From NCBI RefSeq assembly GCF_014698835.1, contig NZ_JACJTU010000054.1, positions 1 to 46,027 on the forward strand: DNA of 46,027 bases, read 5' to 3'. Positions 8,008 to 17,100 of this stretch are shown here, in pieces. Made by a program: the position numbers and the translations under genes. Each line of letters opens with the position of its first letter. The stretch's first letter is position 1. The DNA is from Nostoc paludosum FACHB-159 (GTDB lineage: Bacteria > Cyanobacteriota > Cyanobacteriia > Cyanobacteriales > Nostocaceae). The notes beneath the pieces were generated by a model. It saw nothing but the letters and a program-made list of their open reading frames with translations. It did no database searches and was not told where the DNA came from.

Positions 8008-8096
8008 GTAGTAACGCTAAAAGAAACTATTGCAATAATGAAGAAGACAGATGCAGCGATGCGTGGATTTTCGCTCCAGTGGAGGATATACCTAAT

Positions 8097-8387
8097 ATGA
8101 CTATCAAAGAACTGCTTCTCTTGGAAATCGAATCGACCCCAGATACCATTCTGGCTGAAACGCTAGACTTTATACGCTTTTTGAAAACGAAGTCAACTCA
8201 AACACAGCCTGTTTCTGAAGTTTCTCCTTCCGCCCCTCACACTACGGTAAATTCCACAGGTCGCTCACTGCTCGAACACTTAAAAACAATTGGTAAATGG
8301 TCAGGTGATGATTTAGAAGAATGTCTTTCTTTAGTTTATGCCACTCGCGGCAAAGCCAAATTTGATTACGAAAACCCTTTTGAATAA
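8097..8387 (+). CDS. VapB-like antitoxin of a PIN-domain pair
   Basis: A 96-residue protein with ATG at 8097; GGAGG eleven bases upstream decides against the longer GTG start at 8079. The N-terminus (MTIKELLLLEIESTPDTILA, then ETLDFIRFLK) resembles the short helical leader of DUF2281-type antitoxins. The middle is Ser/Thr/Pro-rich and the C-terminus (LLEHLKTIGKWSGDDLEECL) would bind and block the toxin. Its stop codon overlaps the toxin ATG by one base, the usual translational coupling. Such antitoxins are labile and repress their own promoter. The specific antitoxin family is not certain. Confidence 0.75.
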   Translation: MTIKELLLLEIESTPDTILAETLDFIRFLKTKSTQTQPVSEVSPSAPHTTVNSTGRSLLEHLKTIGKWSGDDLEECLSLVYATRGKAKFDYENPFE

Positions 8388-8830
8388 TGTACCTGTTAGA
8401 TACAAATCACTGTAGCCAAGCAATACTTGGTAATCCCAATGTGCTTAATCGCCTTGCGGAAGTGGAAAATTCTGTGATTACAACCTGTGCCATCGTTCAA
8501 GGCGAATTGATAGACATGGCAGAACGTTCTCAACGTAAAGAAAGTAACTTAGCTCTAATTCACCGTTTTCTAACGGGTATATACATTCATAATATTGATG
8601 GATTTACTGCCACTATCTACGGACAACTCAAAGCTGCTTTATTTAATCAATTTGCACCAAAAGATAAAAGCAAGCGGAGAAAAACAAAAATCACTGATCT
8701 AGGCTTTGATGAAAATGACCTTTGGATTGCGGCTTCTGCCTTACAACATGGTCTTATCGTTGTGTCAGCCGACAGTGACTTTCAGAGGATTCAACAAGTG
8801 AAAACATTATCCGTTGAATCTTGGTTGTAA
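8387..8830 (+). CDS. PIN-domain ribonuclease toxin (VapC-like)
   Basis: A 147-residue PIN protein. The acidic metal-binding residues are visible: D5 in MYLLDTNHCS, E40 in IVQGELIDM, D108/D111 in GFDENDLWIAASA and D129/D131 in VSADSDF. VapC toxins cleave tRNA or rRNA and stop growth when the antitoxin decays; on a plasmid they act as an addiction module that backs up partition. An insert around 82-105 (NQFAPKDKSKRRKTKITDLG) is typical of the cyanobacterial subgroup. The start ATG overlaps the antitoxin stop. Close proximity to the parAB-like locus and its repeats fits a stability region. Confidence 0.9.
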   Translation: MYLLDTNHCSQAILGNPNVLNRLAEVENSVITTCAIVQGELIDMAERSQRKESNLALIHRFLTGIYIHNIDGFTATIYGQLKAALFNQFAPKDKSKRRKTKITDLGFDENDLWIAASALQHGLIVVSADSDFQRIQQVKTLSVESWL

Positions 8831-8957
8831 ACTCTATTTCTTATCCTCATCTGTGCTTGATCACTTTTAGCCAAAATTACTTCAGTAGCAGAAGGTTAGA
8901 ATTTAACGAGATTTAACAATATAAAATGGCAGTAATACGAAAATATGAATTTTTCAA

Positions 8958-8983
8958 TTGCCGAAATTTCGCCAATGCGAAAT
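8958..8983. promoter_or_regulatory. Outlying centromere-like palindrome
   Basis: AATTTCGCC, a short AAT spacer and GCGAAATT form an inverted repeat related to the sites at 6684-6714 and in the 100-bp repeats. It lies about 950 bases past the last repeat, downstream of the toxin gene. Confidence 0.45.
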
Positions 8984-9239
8984 TATGAAAATAAAGTTTT
9001 ACTGCATTAAGAAACGGAGCAATTAATTTCTTACCAAGAGTTGTCAAGAGCTAAGGAATAGTAAGGGTTTTATCGGGGTGCGACAGCATAACCTTCTTGC
9101 TCGGTCGGTACTTGGATAGATTTTTAATTATCTTAAAAATAAATTTAATAAGGATTTATATATGAAAAGTAATTTTACTGATAACTTCTTGTATCTTTTC
9201 CAAGATAAGAAAATTTTAACCATTGCTTAACCATATAAG

Positions 9240-9353
9240 ATGAATAACCAAGCACTAAAAAGCGTCAGCATCGAAGTTGGTAAAGAAACTTACACAGGTG
9301 CTTACAAGTAAGAAAATGGCTTAATAATCGACGCTTCGTACAATAATAAGTAA
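9240..9353 (+). pseudogene. Remnant of a small conserved cyanobacterial protein
   Basis: ATG at 9240 opens MNQ-like sequence SVSIEVGKETYTGAYK, then an in-frame TAA at 9309-9311 is followed in the same frame by ENGLIIDASYNNK and a second stop. The pattern YTGxYxVENGxxxVxS is one I associate with a family of about 60-70-residue cyanobacterial proteins of unknown function. This copy looks both interrupted and truncated. Confidence 0.35.
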
Positions 9354-9379
9354 ATAAGTAATCTTTCAAGCTTTCAATA

Positions 9380-10993
9380 ATGACACTCCCATCACCAAAT
9401 AAAGTCGATGAATTATTTTCTGAATGGGATAAACCAGGCTCTCCTGGTTTTGCTTTAGCCATCATCAAAGATGGTAAGACTGTCTATAAGCGCGGCTATG
9501 GTATCGCTGACTTAGAACACAACGTAACGATTTCTCCGAATTCGGTCTTTGATATTGCCTCAACGTCCAAGCAGTTTACAGCGATGTGCATTGCTTTACT
9601 TGCAAGAAAGGGGGAACTTTCTTTAGATGACGAGATCCAAATCTACATTTCAGAGATACCCAGATATGAGTATCCCATTACTGTGCGGCATCTGATTCAC
9701 CACACAAGCGGCATTCGTGATTACCTAACCCTCATGGGGTTGGCAGGAATGCGATGTGAGAATGAGTATCCTGAGAACGAAATCATTGGTTTAATAGCTC
9801 GTCAAAAAGAATTGAACTTCAAGCCAGGAGAGGAGCATTTGTACAGCAACTCAGGATATTTTCTTTTGGCAGAAATTGTAAAACGTGTCTCCGGAGAATC
9901 TCTTGCGGTTTTTTCTGATAAGCATATTTTCAGTCCGCTGGGGATGAAGACAACTCACTTTCACGATGATTTCACAAGGATTGTCAGGAATAGAGCGATT
10001 GGCTACTCTGTGAGGGACGAAAGTAGCTTTCGGATTGATATGTCTATTTTTGATGTCGTGGGTGACGGTGGTATCTATACCACAGTTGAGGATCTATGTA
10101 TCTGGGATGAGAATTTTTACCAAAACAAATTAGGAGGATATGGGCAAGACCTGATCGAAGAAATCATTACACCTGGAAGATTGAATAGCGGCGAAGGGAT
10201 AGATTATGCCTTTGGTTTAGTTATAGGGCATTACCGAGGATTAGAAACCATCAGCCACAGTGGTGGATGGATGGGTTACAGCTCACAGATGCTTCGATTC
10301 CCCAAACAGAGATTCTCTGTAATTTGCTTGTCAAATTTGGGCAGCGCTGAACCGCCAGAACTTGCCAGAAAAGTCGCAGATATCTACTTAGTTGATGACT
10401 TTACTGAGCAAAGCATAGAATCTGTAAGCCGCCAAACCCAAATAAGAGAAATTCCATCGGTTGATTTAGAGAGCAAGACTGGCTTTTATCAAAACCCAAA
10501 AACAGGAACCGTTTGGGAGTTATTGGTCAAGGATGGGAAATTAAGCGTGGAATTTGCTGGAATGAGCTTTACACTTGCTCCTGTGAGTTCAAATCATTTT
10601 GTAATAATGGATATTCCTTATAATGCCGATGTTGAATTTGAAGAGGCAGGTTTAGATGAACCCTCCCATCTTTACGTTTGTTGGGAGGGCAAAACACGGG
10701 ACGTTTTCCAACGGCTAGACTTTGCTCCTCCTGATTCTGAACAGTTGATGGATTTTACAGGAGAGTATTATTGCAAAGAGTTAGATGTCACCTACAGAAT
10801 CAGTATAGAAGACGGAGAGTTGCTGCTAAATCGAAGAAATTCTCTTCGAGAAACCCTCAAGCCAATTAACAAAGATTTACTGGAAGGTACGGACATCACT
10901 TTGCAGTTTGTCCGTGATGACTTTCATCAAGTTGCTGGATTCAATATGAGCGCAGGATATGGAAGTGTCAGAAACATTCAATTTGTGAAATAA
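9380..10993 (+). CDS. Serine hydrolase, beta-lactamase/DD-peptidase family
   Basis: A 537-residue protein of the class C beta-lactamase/esterase superfamily. The catalytic SxxK is STSK in FDIASTSKQFTAM near residues 52-64. YSNSGY near 155-160 is the YxN element and HSGG near 292-295 replaces the KTG motif. HTSGIRDYL is also characteristic. From about 355 to the end are two beta-rich segments (GFYQNPKTGTVWELL and FTGEYYCKELDVTYRI), like the lipocalin-type domains often attached to such enzymes. There is no obvious signal peptide, so a cytoplasmic esterase or peptidase is as likely as a cell-wall enzyme. It is followed by 118 bases with an attC-like motif and then the GHMP kinase gene on the same strand. 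Confidence 0.88.
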   Translation: MTLPSPNKVDELFSEWDKPGSPGFALAIIKDGKTVYKRGYGIADLEHNVTISPNSVFDIASTSKQFTAMCIALLARKGELSLDDEIQIYISEIPRYEYPITVRHLIHHTSGIRDYLTLMGLAGMRCENEYPENEIIGLIARQKELNFKPGEEHLYSNSGYFLLAEIVKRVSGESLAVFSDKHIFSPLGMKTTHFHDDFTRIVRNRAIGYSVRDESSFRIDMSIFDVVGDGGIYTTVEDLCIWDENFYQNKLGGYGQDLIEEIITPGRLNSGEGIDYAFGLVIGHYRGLETISHSGGWMGYSSQMLRFPKQRFSVICLSNLGSAEPPELARKVADIYLVDDFTEQSIESVSRQTQIREIPSVDLESKTGFYQNPKTGTVWELLVKDGKLSVEFAGMSFTLAPVSSNHFVIMDIPYNADVEFEEAGLDEPSHLYVCWEGKTRDVFQRLDFAPPDSEQLMDFTGEYYCKELDVTYRISIEDGELLLNRRNSLRETLKPINKDLLEGTDITLQFVRDDFHQVAGFNMSAGYGSVRNIQFVK

Positions 10994-11111
10994 AAAGACG
11001 CGCCCAACAATCTCGTTGCGGTTAAAACAGTGTGGGATTGAAACAGTAGCAATGGAATCATTGAAGTTAATCAGGATAGCATATACCCCGATTAACAATA
11101 GGAAACTGAAA

Positions 11112-12668
11112 ATGAGAATTTTTGTGACGGGTCGTCTTTGTTTGTTCGGAGAACATAGCGATTGGGCAGGAGAATATCGGCGGATTAATCCTCAAATTGA
11201 AAAGGGCTATACCTTAATTGTTGGTACTAATCAAGGAATTTATGCCTCGGTCAAACCTAATTCAACTGAGTTAATTATTCGCCCTTCTCTTAATGATGGA
11301 AGGCATTATGAACCGCTCAGATTACCTATGGAATCTAACACCCTTTTATGCGTAGCCCAAAAGGGCGGTTTTTTTAGTTATGCTGCTGGTACAGCTTATC
11401 AATTTCTTACTCGTTATGGTGTAGGCGGACTTGAGGTTGATAATTATCTAACCGACTTACCCATCCAAAAGGGATTATCTTCAAGTGCTGCCTTTTGCGT
11501 TCTCATTGCAAGGGCATTTAATCATCTGTACGACTTGAAGATGACAATTCGAGAAGAAATGGAGTTGGCATACCTCGGAGAAAGAACCACTCCTAGTCTT
11601 TGTGGTCGTATGGATCAGGCTTGTGCTTATGGAAATCGCCCAATCTTGATGATATTTGATGGTGAACAAATCGACATAAGGGAGCTTACAGTTAGCAAAG
11701 ATTTGTTTTTTGTAATTGTGGATCTCGGTGGCAGCAAAGACACACAAGAGATTCTCAGACGATTGAATGAGTGTTATCCAATAGCTACTAATCCAATAGG
11801 GCAAAATGTACAAAAATACTTGGGTTCTATTAGCGCGGAAATTACCCAGGCGGCCGTTGAAGCCATACAGCTTGGAGATGCCCAACTTCTTGGGGCTTTA
11901 ATGACAAAAGCCCAAGCTGAATTTGATCAGTACGTAGTACCGGCTTGTCCAGAAGAATTAACTGCAAAGAAGCTGCATCTCCTTCTTAATCACGAGCCTC
12001 TGAGTCCTTATATCTTTGGAGGAAAAGGCGTTGGTTCTCAGGGTGATGGTACTGCACAACTGATTGTTAACGACAAAGAAAGTCAAACAAAAGCTATCGA
12101 AATTATTCAGCGCGATTTTCCGCAAATGCAAGCGTTTAAAGATAGCCAAATCCTCAAAACCGTTAACCCGGAAGTGATACAGACACATTTGCAAGCAACA
12201 GGCTGGCAGGAGACAGGGCGTATATATAACGATGCTGGGGCAATTTGGCGACTAAAAAAAGATGCAGATCCTGAATATGAAATTTTGTTACCTCTCCAAC
12301 ATGATTTAGGAGATTACGCCGAAAGAATCAGCGACATATTAAAAACATTATCTGCGGTAGAAAATCGTTCACAAGTTGATATTTTAAGCGAATTTATTAC
12401 CAATTATCCCAACTTCACGGTTCTTGGTGTAGTCATGCAAATTGCTACTCCATCAATTGATAAATTGAGTGGAGAAATTACTTTACTAGGAGCAATTTTT
12501 GAGAGATTACAAGAGATTAAAACCTCACTGGCTGACCATGATTATATCTTAGCGATTAAAGCTTATCAGGAACGTTTACCAATTCACTGCACAGGTGATT
12601 TAGTCAAAGTAGACAATCATTTTATTCTGAGAAATCCTCAGAATTTTCAAATTGACATTCCTAAATAA
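11112..12668 (+). CDS. GHMP-family sugar kinase fused to an uncharacterised C-terminal domain
   Basis: A 518-residue protein; the ATG at 11112 (MRIFVTGRLC) is preferred over 11016 because the kinase fold begins there. Motif 1 is GRLCLFGEHSDW (7-18), close to galactokinase GRxNLIGEHxD. Motif 2 is PIQKGLSSSAAF (117-128), GRMDQA (165-170) supplies a conserved Asp, and motif 3 is GGKGVGSQGDGTAQ (303-316). It should phosphorylate a sugar or related alcohol with ATP. From about 347 a second domain starts, VNPEVIQTHLQATGW ... GAIWRLKKDADPEYEILLPL, reminiscent of a cyanobacterial domain usually found as a separate protein. The fusion is unusual. Its 3' end overlaps the convergent recombinase gene by eight bases. 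Confidence 0.8.
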   Translation: MRIFVTGRLCLFGEHSDWAGEYRRINPQIEKGYTLIVGTNQGIYASVKPNSTELIIRPSLNDGRHYEPLRLPMESNTLLCVAQKGGFFSYAAGTAYQFLTRYGVGGLEVDNYLTDLPIQKGLSSSAAFCVLIARAFNHLYDLKMTIREEMELAYLGERTTPSLCGRMDQACAYGNRPILMIFDGEQIDIRELTVSKDLFFVIVDLGGSKDTQEILRRLNECYPIATNPIGQNVQKYLGSISAEITQAAVEAIQLGDAQLLGALMTKAQAEFDQYVVPACPEELTAKKLHLLLNHEPLSPYIFGGKGVGSQGDGTAQLIVNDKESQTKAIEIIQRDFPQMQAFKDSQILKTVNPEVIQTHLQATGWQETGRIYNDAGAIWRLKKDADPEYEILLPLQHDLGDYAERISDILKTLSAVENRSQVDILSEFITNYPNFTVLGVVMQIATPSIDKLSGEITLLGAIFERLQEIKTSLADHDYILAIKAYQERLPIHCTGDLVKVDNHFILRNPQNFQIDIPK

Positions 12669-13653
12669 GTTCTGATATCGAGTCGCTCATCTGCTTTTGC
12701 AAACGCTGGCGGTTATCATCATATTTCAATACCGTCTGCACTTGGGCGTGTCTGCTGAAACGTTGAGTAGCCCGGTAGTTGCCATTATTAAGATCCAAAA
12801 CTGTAGTAATCGCACTATGGCGGACACGATGCGGTGACATCTTCTTAGTAATTCCGGCTTCCTTGCAAAGCCCATCCACCAATCGCCTGATTGCTTCCCC
12901 TGTTAATCTCGCGCCATTTTTGTGATAAGCCAGCACTGTAAAAAGCGGGTCATCGCCACGTTTTTTCTTAGAAGCTTTTATCCAACCGGCGATCGCCATT
13001 GCAGTTTTGTCTGATAAATCAAGAATATCCTTCTGGCTACCCTTGCCCTTACCCAGAATAAAAAGCGTTTTCTCCTTGGGGTTAAAATCACTTACATTTA
13101 AGTTGACTATCTCATTACGGCGCAAGCCATTATCCCAAAGTAACCGCAGAATGGCATAGTCACGCTTGCCCTTCAAAGTATTCTGGTCAACCAGGGCGAT
13201 TACCTTAGCATAGTCACTAGCGGAAATACCTGTAGTGTCCCGGTAGGTTTCGACCCTTTCACCTTTGACATCATCTAAAGAGAAGTTGCAGACCCCCAGC
13301 CGTCGCCCCATCTCTACCATTGACTTGATAGCACTAAGACGACGGTTCACCGTAGCTTCAGCCAGTTTCTTTTTGATGAGATGTGCCTTGTACTTGAGAA
13401 CCACAGCGACAGCGTGACGCTGTTCCAGGTGAAGAAACTCTAACACTAAATCCCGGCTGGGTTCTTTTTTGGCGACAAACAGAAAGAAATCTTTCAGGTC
13501 TTTCTGGTATTCGCGCTTGGTATTCAGAGATCGCTTATCCCCAATCAACTGCTGAATTACATCAGGGTCATTCTCTAGCGAGAAATCAGAGCCGATCGCT
13601 AAGGCGAGTGAGTTTTCTAAGACACTAAGATTTTCAGGGTGAATGGGTGTCAT
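12661..13653 (-). CDS. Tyrosine recombinase / integrase
   Basis: A 330-residue phage-integrase-type recombinase. The N-terminal SAM-like core-binding domain spans about 38-125 (SLNTKREYQKDLKDFFLFVA). The catalytic residues are complete: R178 in DNGLRRNEI, K202 in GKGKG, H275 and R278 in SPHRVRHSA, H302 in QRFSRHAQ and the nucleophile Y311 in VLKYDD. Length and layout are close to XerC/XerD-like plasmid recombinases, so multimer resolution is a likely role. Integration of an element is the alternative. A 22-bp perfect palindrome lies 315 bases upstream and may be its target or an operator. The gene is convergent with, and overlaps, the GHMP kinase gene. Confidence 0.9.
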   Translation of the reverse strand: MTPIHPENLSVLENSLALAIGSDFSLENDPDVIQQLIGDKRSLNTKREYQKDLKDFFLFVAKKEPSRDLVLEFLHLEQRHAVAVVLKYKAHLIKKKLAEATVNRRLSAIKSMVEMGRRLGVCNFSLDDVKGERVETYRDTTGISASDYAKVIALVDQNTLKGKRDYAILRLLWDNGLRRNEIVNLNVSDFNPKEKTLFILGKGKGSQKDILDLSDKTAMAIAGWIKASKKKRGDDPLFTVLAYHKNGARLTGEAIRRLVDGLCKEAGITKKMSPHRVRHSAITTVLDLNNGNYRATQRFSRHAQVQTVLKYDDNRQRLQKQMSDSISELI

Positions 13654-14180
13654 TGGTGATAGCGCCGCAGAGATTTGGGAAGTTGAATACTCTTGCTCTA
13701 TCTTAGTTGAAGAGAGGTGTTTATTACTCTAAGTGGTGTGAAAAACTATATTGTCGCACTATGTCTCAGCAAGGTGGGGGGAGGGGTTTGAAAAGTAATT
13801 GTCAGATGATTTACAGTGAGGGAGGGCGATGAGGCGAAATTTTCTGCGATAAAAGTGTAAGGATTGACGAGTCAGTACGTGATTTGACGGTCAACGAACA
13901 CCACTATCCATCTAGAGGGGGTTAGGGTGTAAGAGTGTGTGTTGAGCAGAGGTAGGGATTTCAACAGTTGATAGCAATATTGCTATCAAAACTGTCTGTA
14001 CTGGCTTATGTAACGCCGTTTGCTAAATTGTGACTATCAAACTCGTGATATCAATTTTGAGAAGCAGGTCTTAGTGGCAGCCTCACTAGCTCTGCTACTG
14101 AATTTGCGAAAGAAGGAAATGCGAAAATTCAAGCAATCTTAATACTAATTTTTAATGTGTCGTTATTAACTAATTTACGC
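13654..14180. other. Intergenic region upstream of the recombinase
   Basis: No gene seen in 527 bases. It separates the leftward recombinase from the end of the leftward STAND NTPase gene and should contain the recombinase promoter. The notable element is the palindrome at 13968-13989. Confidence 0.5.
13968..13989. promoter_or_regulatory. 22-bp perfect palindrome
   Basis: Each arm reads TTGATAGCAAT without a spacer. Outside it, ACAGT on the left and ACTGT on the right continue the symmetry with a two-base offset. It could be a recombination core for the nearby tyrosine recombinase or an operator for a dimeric repressor. Confidence 0.55.
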
Positions 14181-17100
14181 CTAACTATTTTCAAAAAAGT
14201 TATAAGCTTGAGTAATATTGTGACCATCAAATATATAGACAGTTATAAGCTCATGAATACTAGGACTACGAGAATGACCATTCACCAGCAATTTTCTTTG
14301 ATATCCAATTAAAACGAGAGCTAATGAAGAAGTTTGAAGAAATTTTTTAATATAATCCGTTTTAATTAAAACACCAGAATTGCTCTCTGTAGATATTTCA
14401 GTAATTTGGATAGTATTTGACTCATCTAACCAACTAGATTGCCCATCCCACGTAAAGTTGCTAAAATTAACTAAATCTGGTGCAGGAACATTAAAATTGG
14501 GAACATATTCATCTTCACCTTGAGTACAATCATATTCCCATTCATTACCTCTTAGAAGGCTAATCGCTGTAAAGTGAGCATTTTCTGTACCTAAAAGTTC
14601 ATCTTCTAAAGATAGCTCTCCAGTTTCTAAACGCTGCGTCCAGGACAGTGTATTGGGGTACTCTGCCATTAATAGTCTATAGTCATGTGGAATGTCTAAA
14701 TCAGCAAAAAAATGAGTAATAGACAATTGTTCTTTAATGCTCTCAATATCAGAATAAGGTATAAAAGCTGTTCTGATACCAGTTTCTAAATTCCGATAAG
14801 GATACAGTGTACTAGAAATAGTTTTCTTTAATGAAGAATTAAGCCAGAGATGGAGCCATTGTTCTTCTTGATTATCAGTAATGTTTACTATCTGTTCCAG
14901 AGCAGGAAAATCTTGTAATGCTATCCATTCTTCATGACTAGAATTGAAAGCTATATTAAAATTATAATCAACAGGTTGATACCACTCTGTATTGATTTCT
15001 CCCTTAGAATAAAAAGCCCTTAAATCAGTTGGGTCTATATCTCGTAAGTCTATCCCTTGTAGTCTGGGGAAAGAAGTTTCATTTTCCCAAGATTCTATCT
15101 TTCTCGGTAAATGATCTGCCAAAATTCCTGCTAAACGGTGTAATAAAATCCAATAATATTTTTTCCCAAGCCGTTCAGCCCAAGTTGGCCGTCCTCTTCC
15201 TCCGCCATATTTCCCTAAAAGATAGCGATCATAGTTGTAGCATTTTTCATTAAAGCCTGGATACCCTAACTCAGAAACACTTTTAATAAACCAGCGATGA
15301 ATTTGCTTTTGATTTATGCCTGTGGCATCTAGATCATAGTGTCTAAGAACTTTAGGTCTTAAGACATACTTAGCAAAATCAGTTTCTCCAAATCCACCTG
15401 GAAATTCATCAAGATTCATATTTCTTCCAAAAGCATCTTGCTCTACTAAATGAGCAATCTCTTCTTCTAAAGGAATCTGAATAGGTTGACTATTGTAGGG
15501 TGGTCTACACTTATTGATACTAATAGTATCATTCAAAAGATGACGACTATAAGCTAGTTCAATAATTAATCTTAGCCAGTCACGAATAAGAGCATTTTCA
15601 GAAATATTATCTGTCTCAAAAATCTGAGTATAAATTGTGTTGGCCACATCCTGAATTAAATTGTTATCATTGGCAAGTAAGATTGAGCTATAAGCAGCTA
15701 GACTCACTCTTTCTAAGACATAATCATCATCAATATCAATAAATCGAAGTAGAGTAATGTTAATAATGCTAGGCTGACTAATAAAAAGTCTGGTTAACCC
15801 TTTAGTTGCTCTATCTCTTACTCGTCTATCTGAAGCAGCACAACACCAACTTAAGAATAATGCCCATAAACAACTAGTTTCTTCACTAAATGAAGATAAA
15901 TCTGCTTTGATTGACCACTCAATTAAACGCCAAGCTCCTCCTTTATTCTCAAAATCTTCGTGAAGCAAAGCACACCAAAACGGATCTCTAGTTGTTAAAT
16001 CCTGTTGATTTAGTAAGTCATCAATAAATTCCGCATTAAGAGGATGATTTGGAATTATAGCAATTCCAAAAAGAGAATTTAAAATTGTTGCACAACAAAT
16101 AGAATTAGATAACCCTTCAAAAACTAAATCCTGAGCTTTTTCAGAAAAACTTTCAATAGCACGCCATTGGAATCCCGAACTAATAATTGGTAATAAAAAT
16201 TTATACCGATCTAGATTACTAATAATGTCACTTAGTTCGATTTGAAATTTTTCAGGTAAGATAATTGAGAAAGCTTCAAGCAAACCTTGATGTTGAGTGA
16301 AAACTTCATTGTCAGAATAAGAAGCAACAATATCGCTCAATTGGTAAAATTCAATTCCTTCTAATAAGAATAAAGCAATTAAAAAGTCTGCTACACGTTC
16401 AAATGTAAAGCGACAAAACCATTGTTTTGGTGCAAGAGGTCTACTTCTATGTTCAATCAGAGCAATTAGCCCTTCCTTTTCTAATTGAATAAATAGAGAA
16501 CGTTCACTATCATCAACGTAAAATATTCGATGAACAGTTTCCTCAGCTGCCTCTCTTGAAAGGAGTCGAGTTTTTTCTTCAGCCATTTTTTTAGCTAAAG
16601 CATTAACAGCTTCAGTCACCTTGTCATTTCTTCCATCATAACGACACACTTTAGCTATTCGCTTATTTTTTTCTTCGAGTAATAAACGTAAAACATCAGT
16701 AAATCCAAGAGTGCCTAGAGGTATCGATCTAGATTCTAGGCTTTGTATAGCTTGGCATACTAAATGTAAAAATAGAGGATTGGTAAACTCTGATTGTAAT
16801 AATGGAGTAGTTGGTGGTTCTAACTTATAAAATTCAAAAAATTGCTTAATTGCATAAAACTCACATCCAAAGAAACCATTATGCTCAAACTCAACCCATT
16901 GATTTCTATCATCAAATACTTCATCCAAATAAGTATCACGGCATGAAACACATAATTTTAAACGTGAAAAATGAGTAATTTGTTGGCATAAAGGAGCCAG
17001 CCAAGATGTCTTCCATCTTTGCATCTCTGGCGATTCGTTAAGTGCATCAATATAAATTATTGCGGGTTTTCCAGTTGTTTCTGCTGCCGAATCAATCATC

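Larger units (their letters stand above)
8831..9379. other. Intergenic region with one more partition-type site
   Basis: No intact gene. It contains the palindromic site at 8958-8983 and, at its right end, the degraded small gene at 9240-9353. The stretch 9000-9230 shows nothing I can name. Confidence 0.5.
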
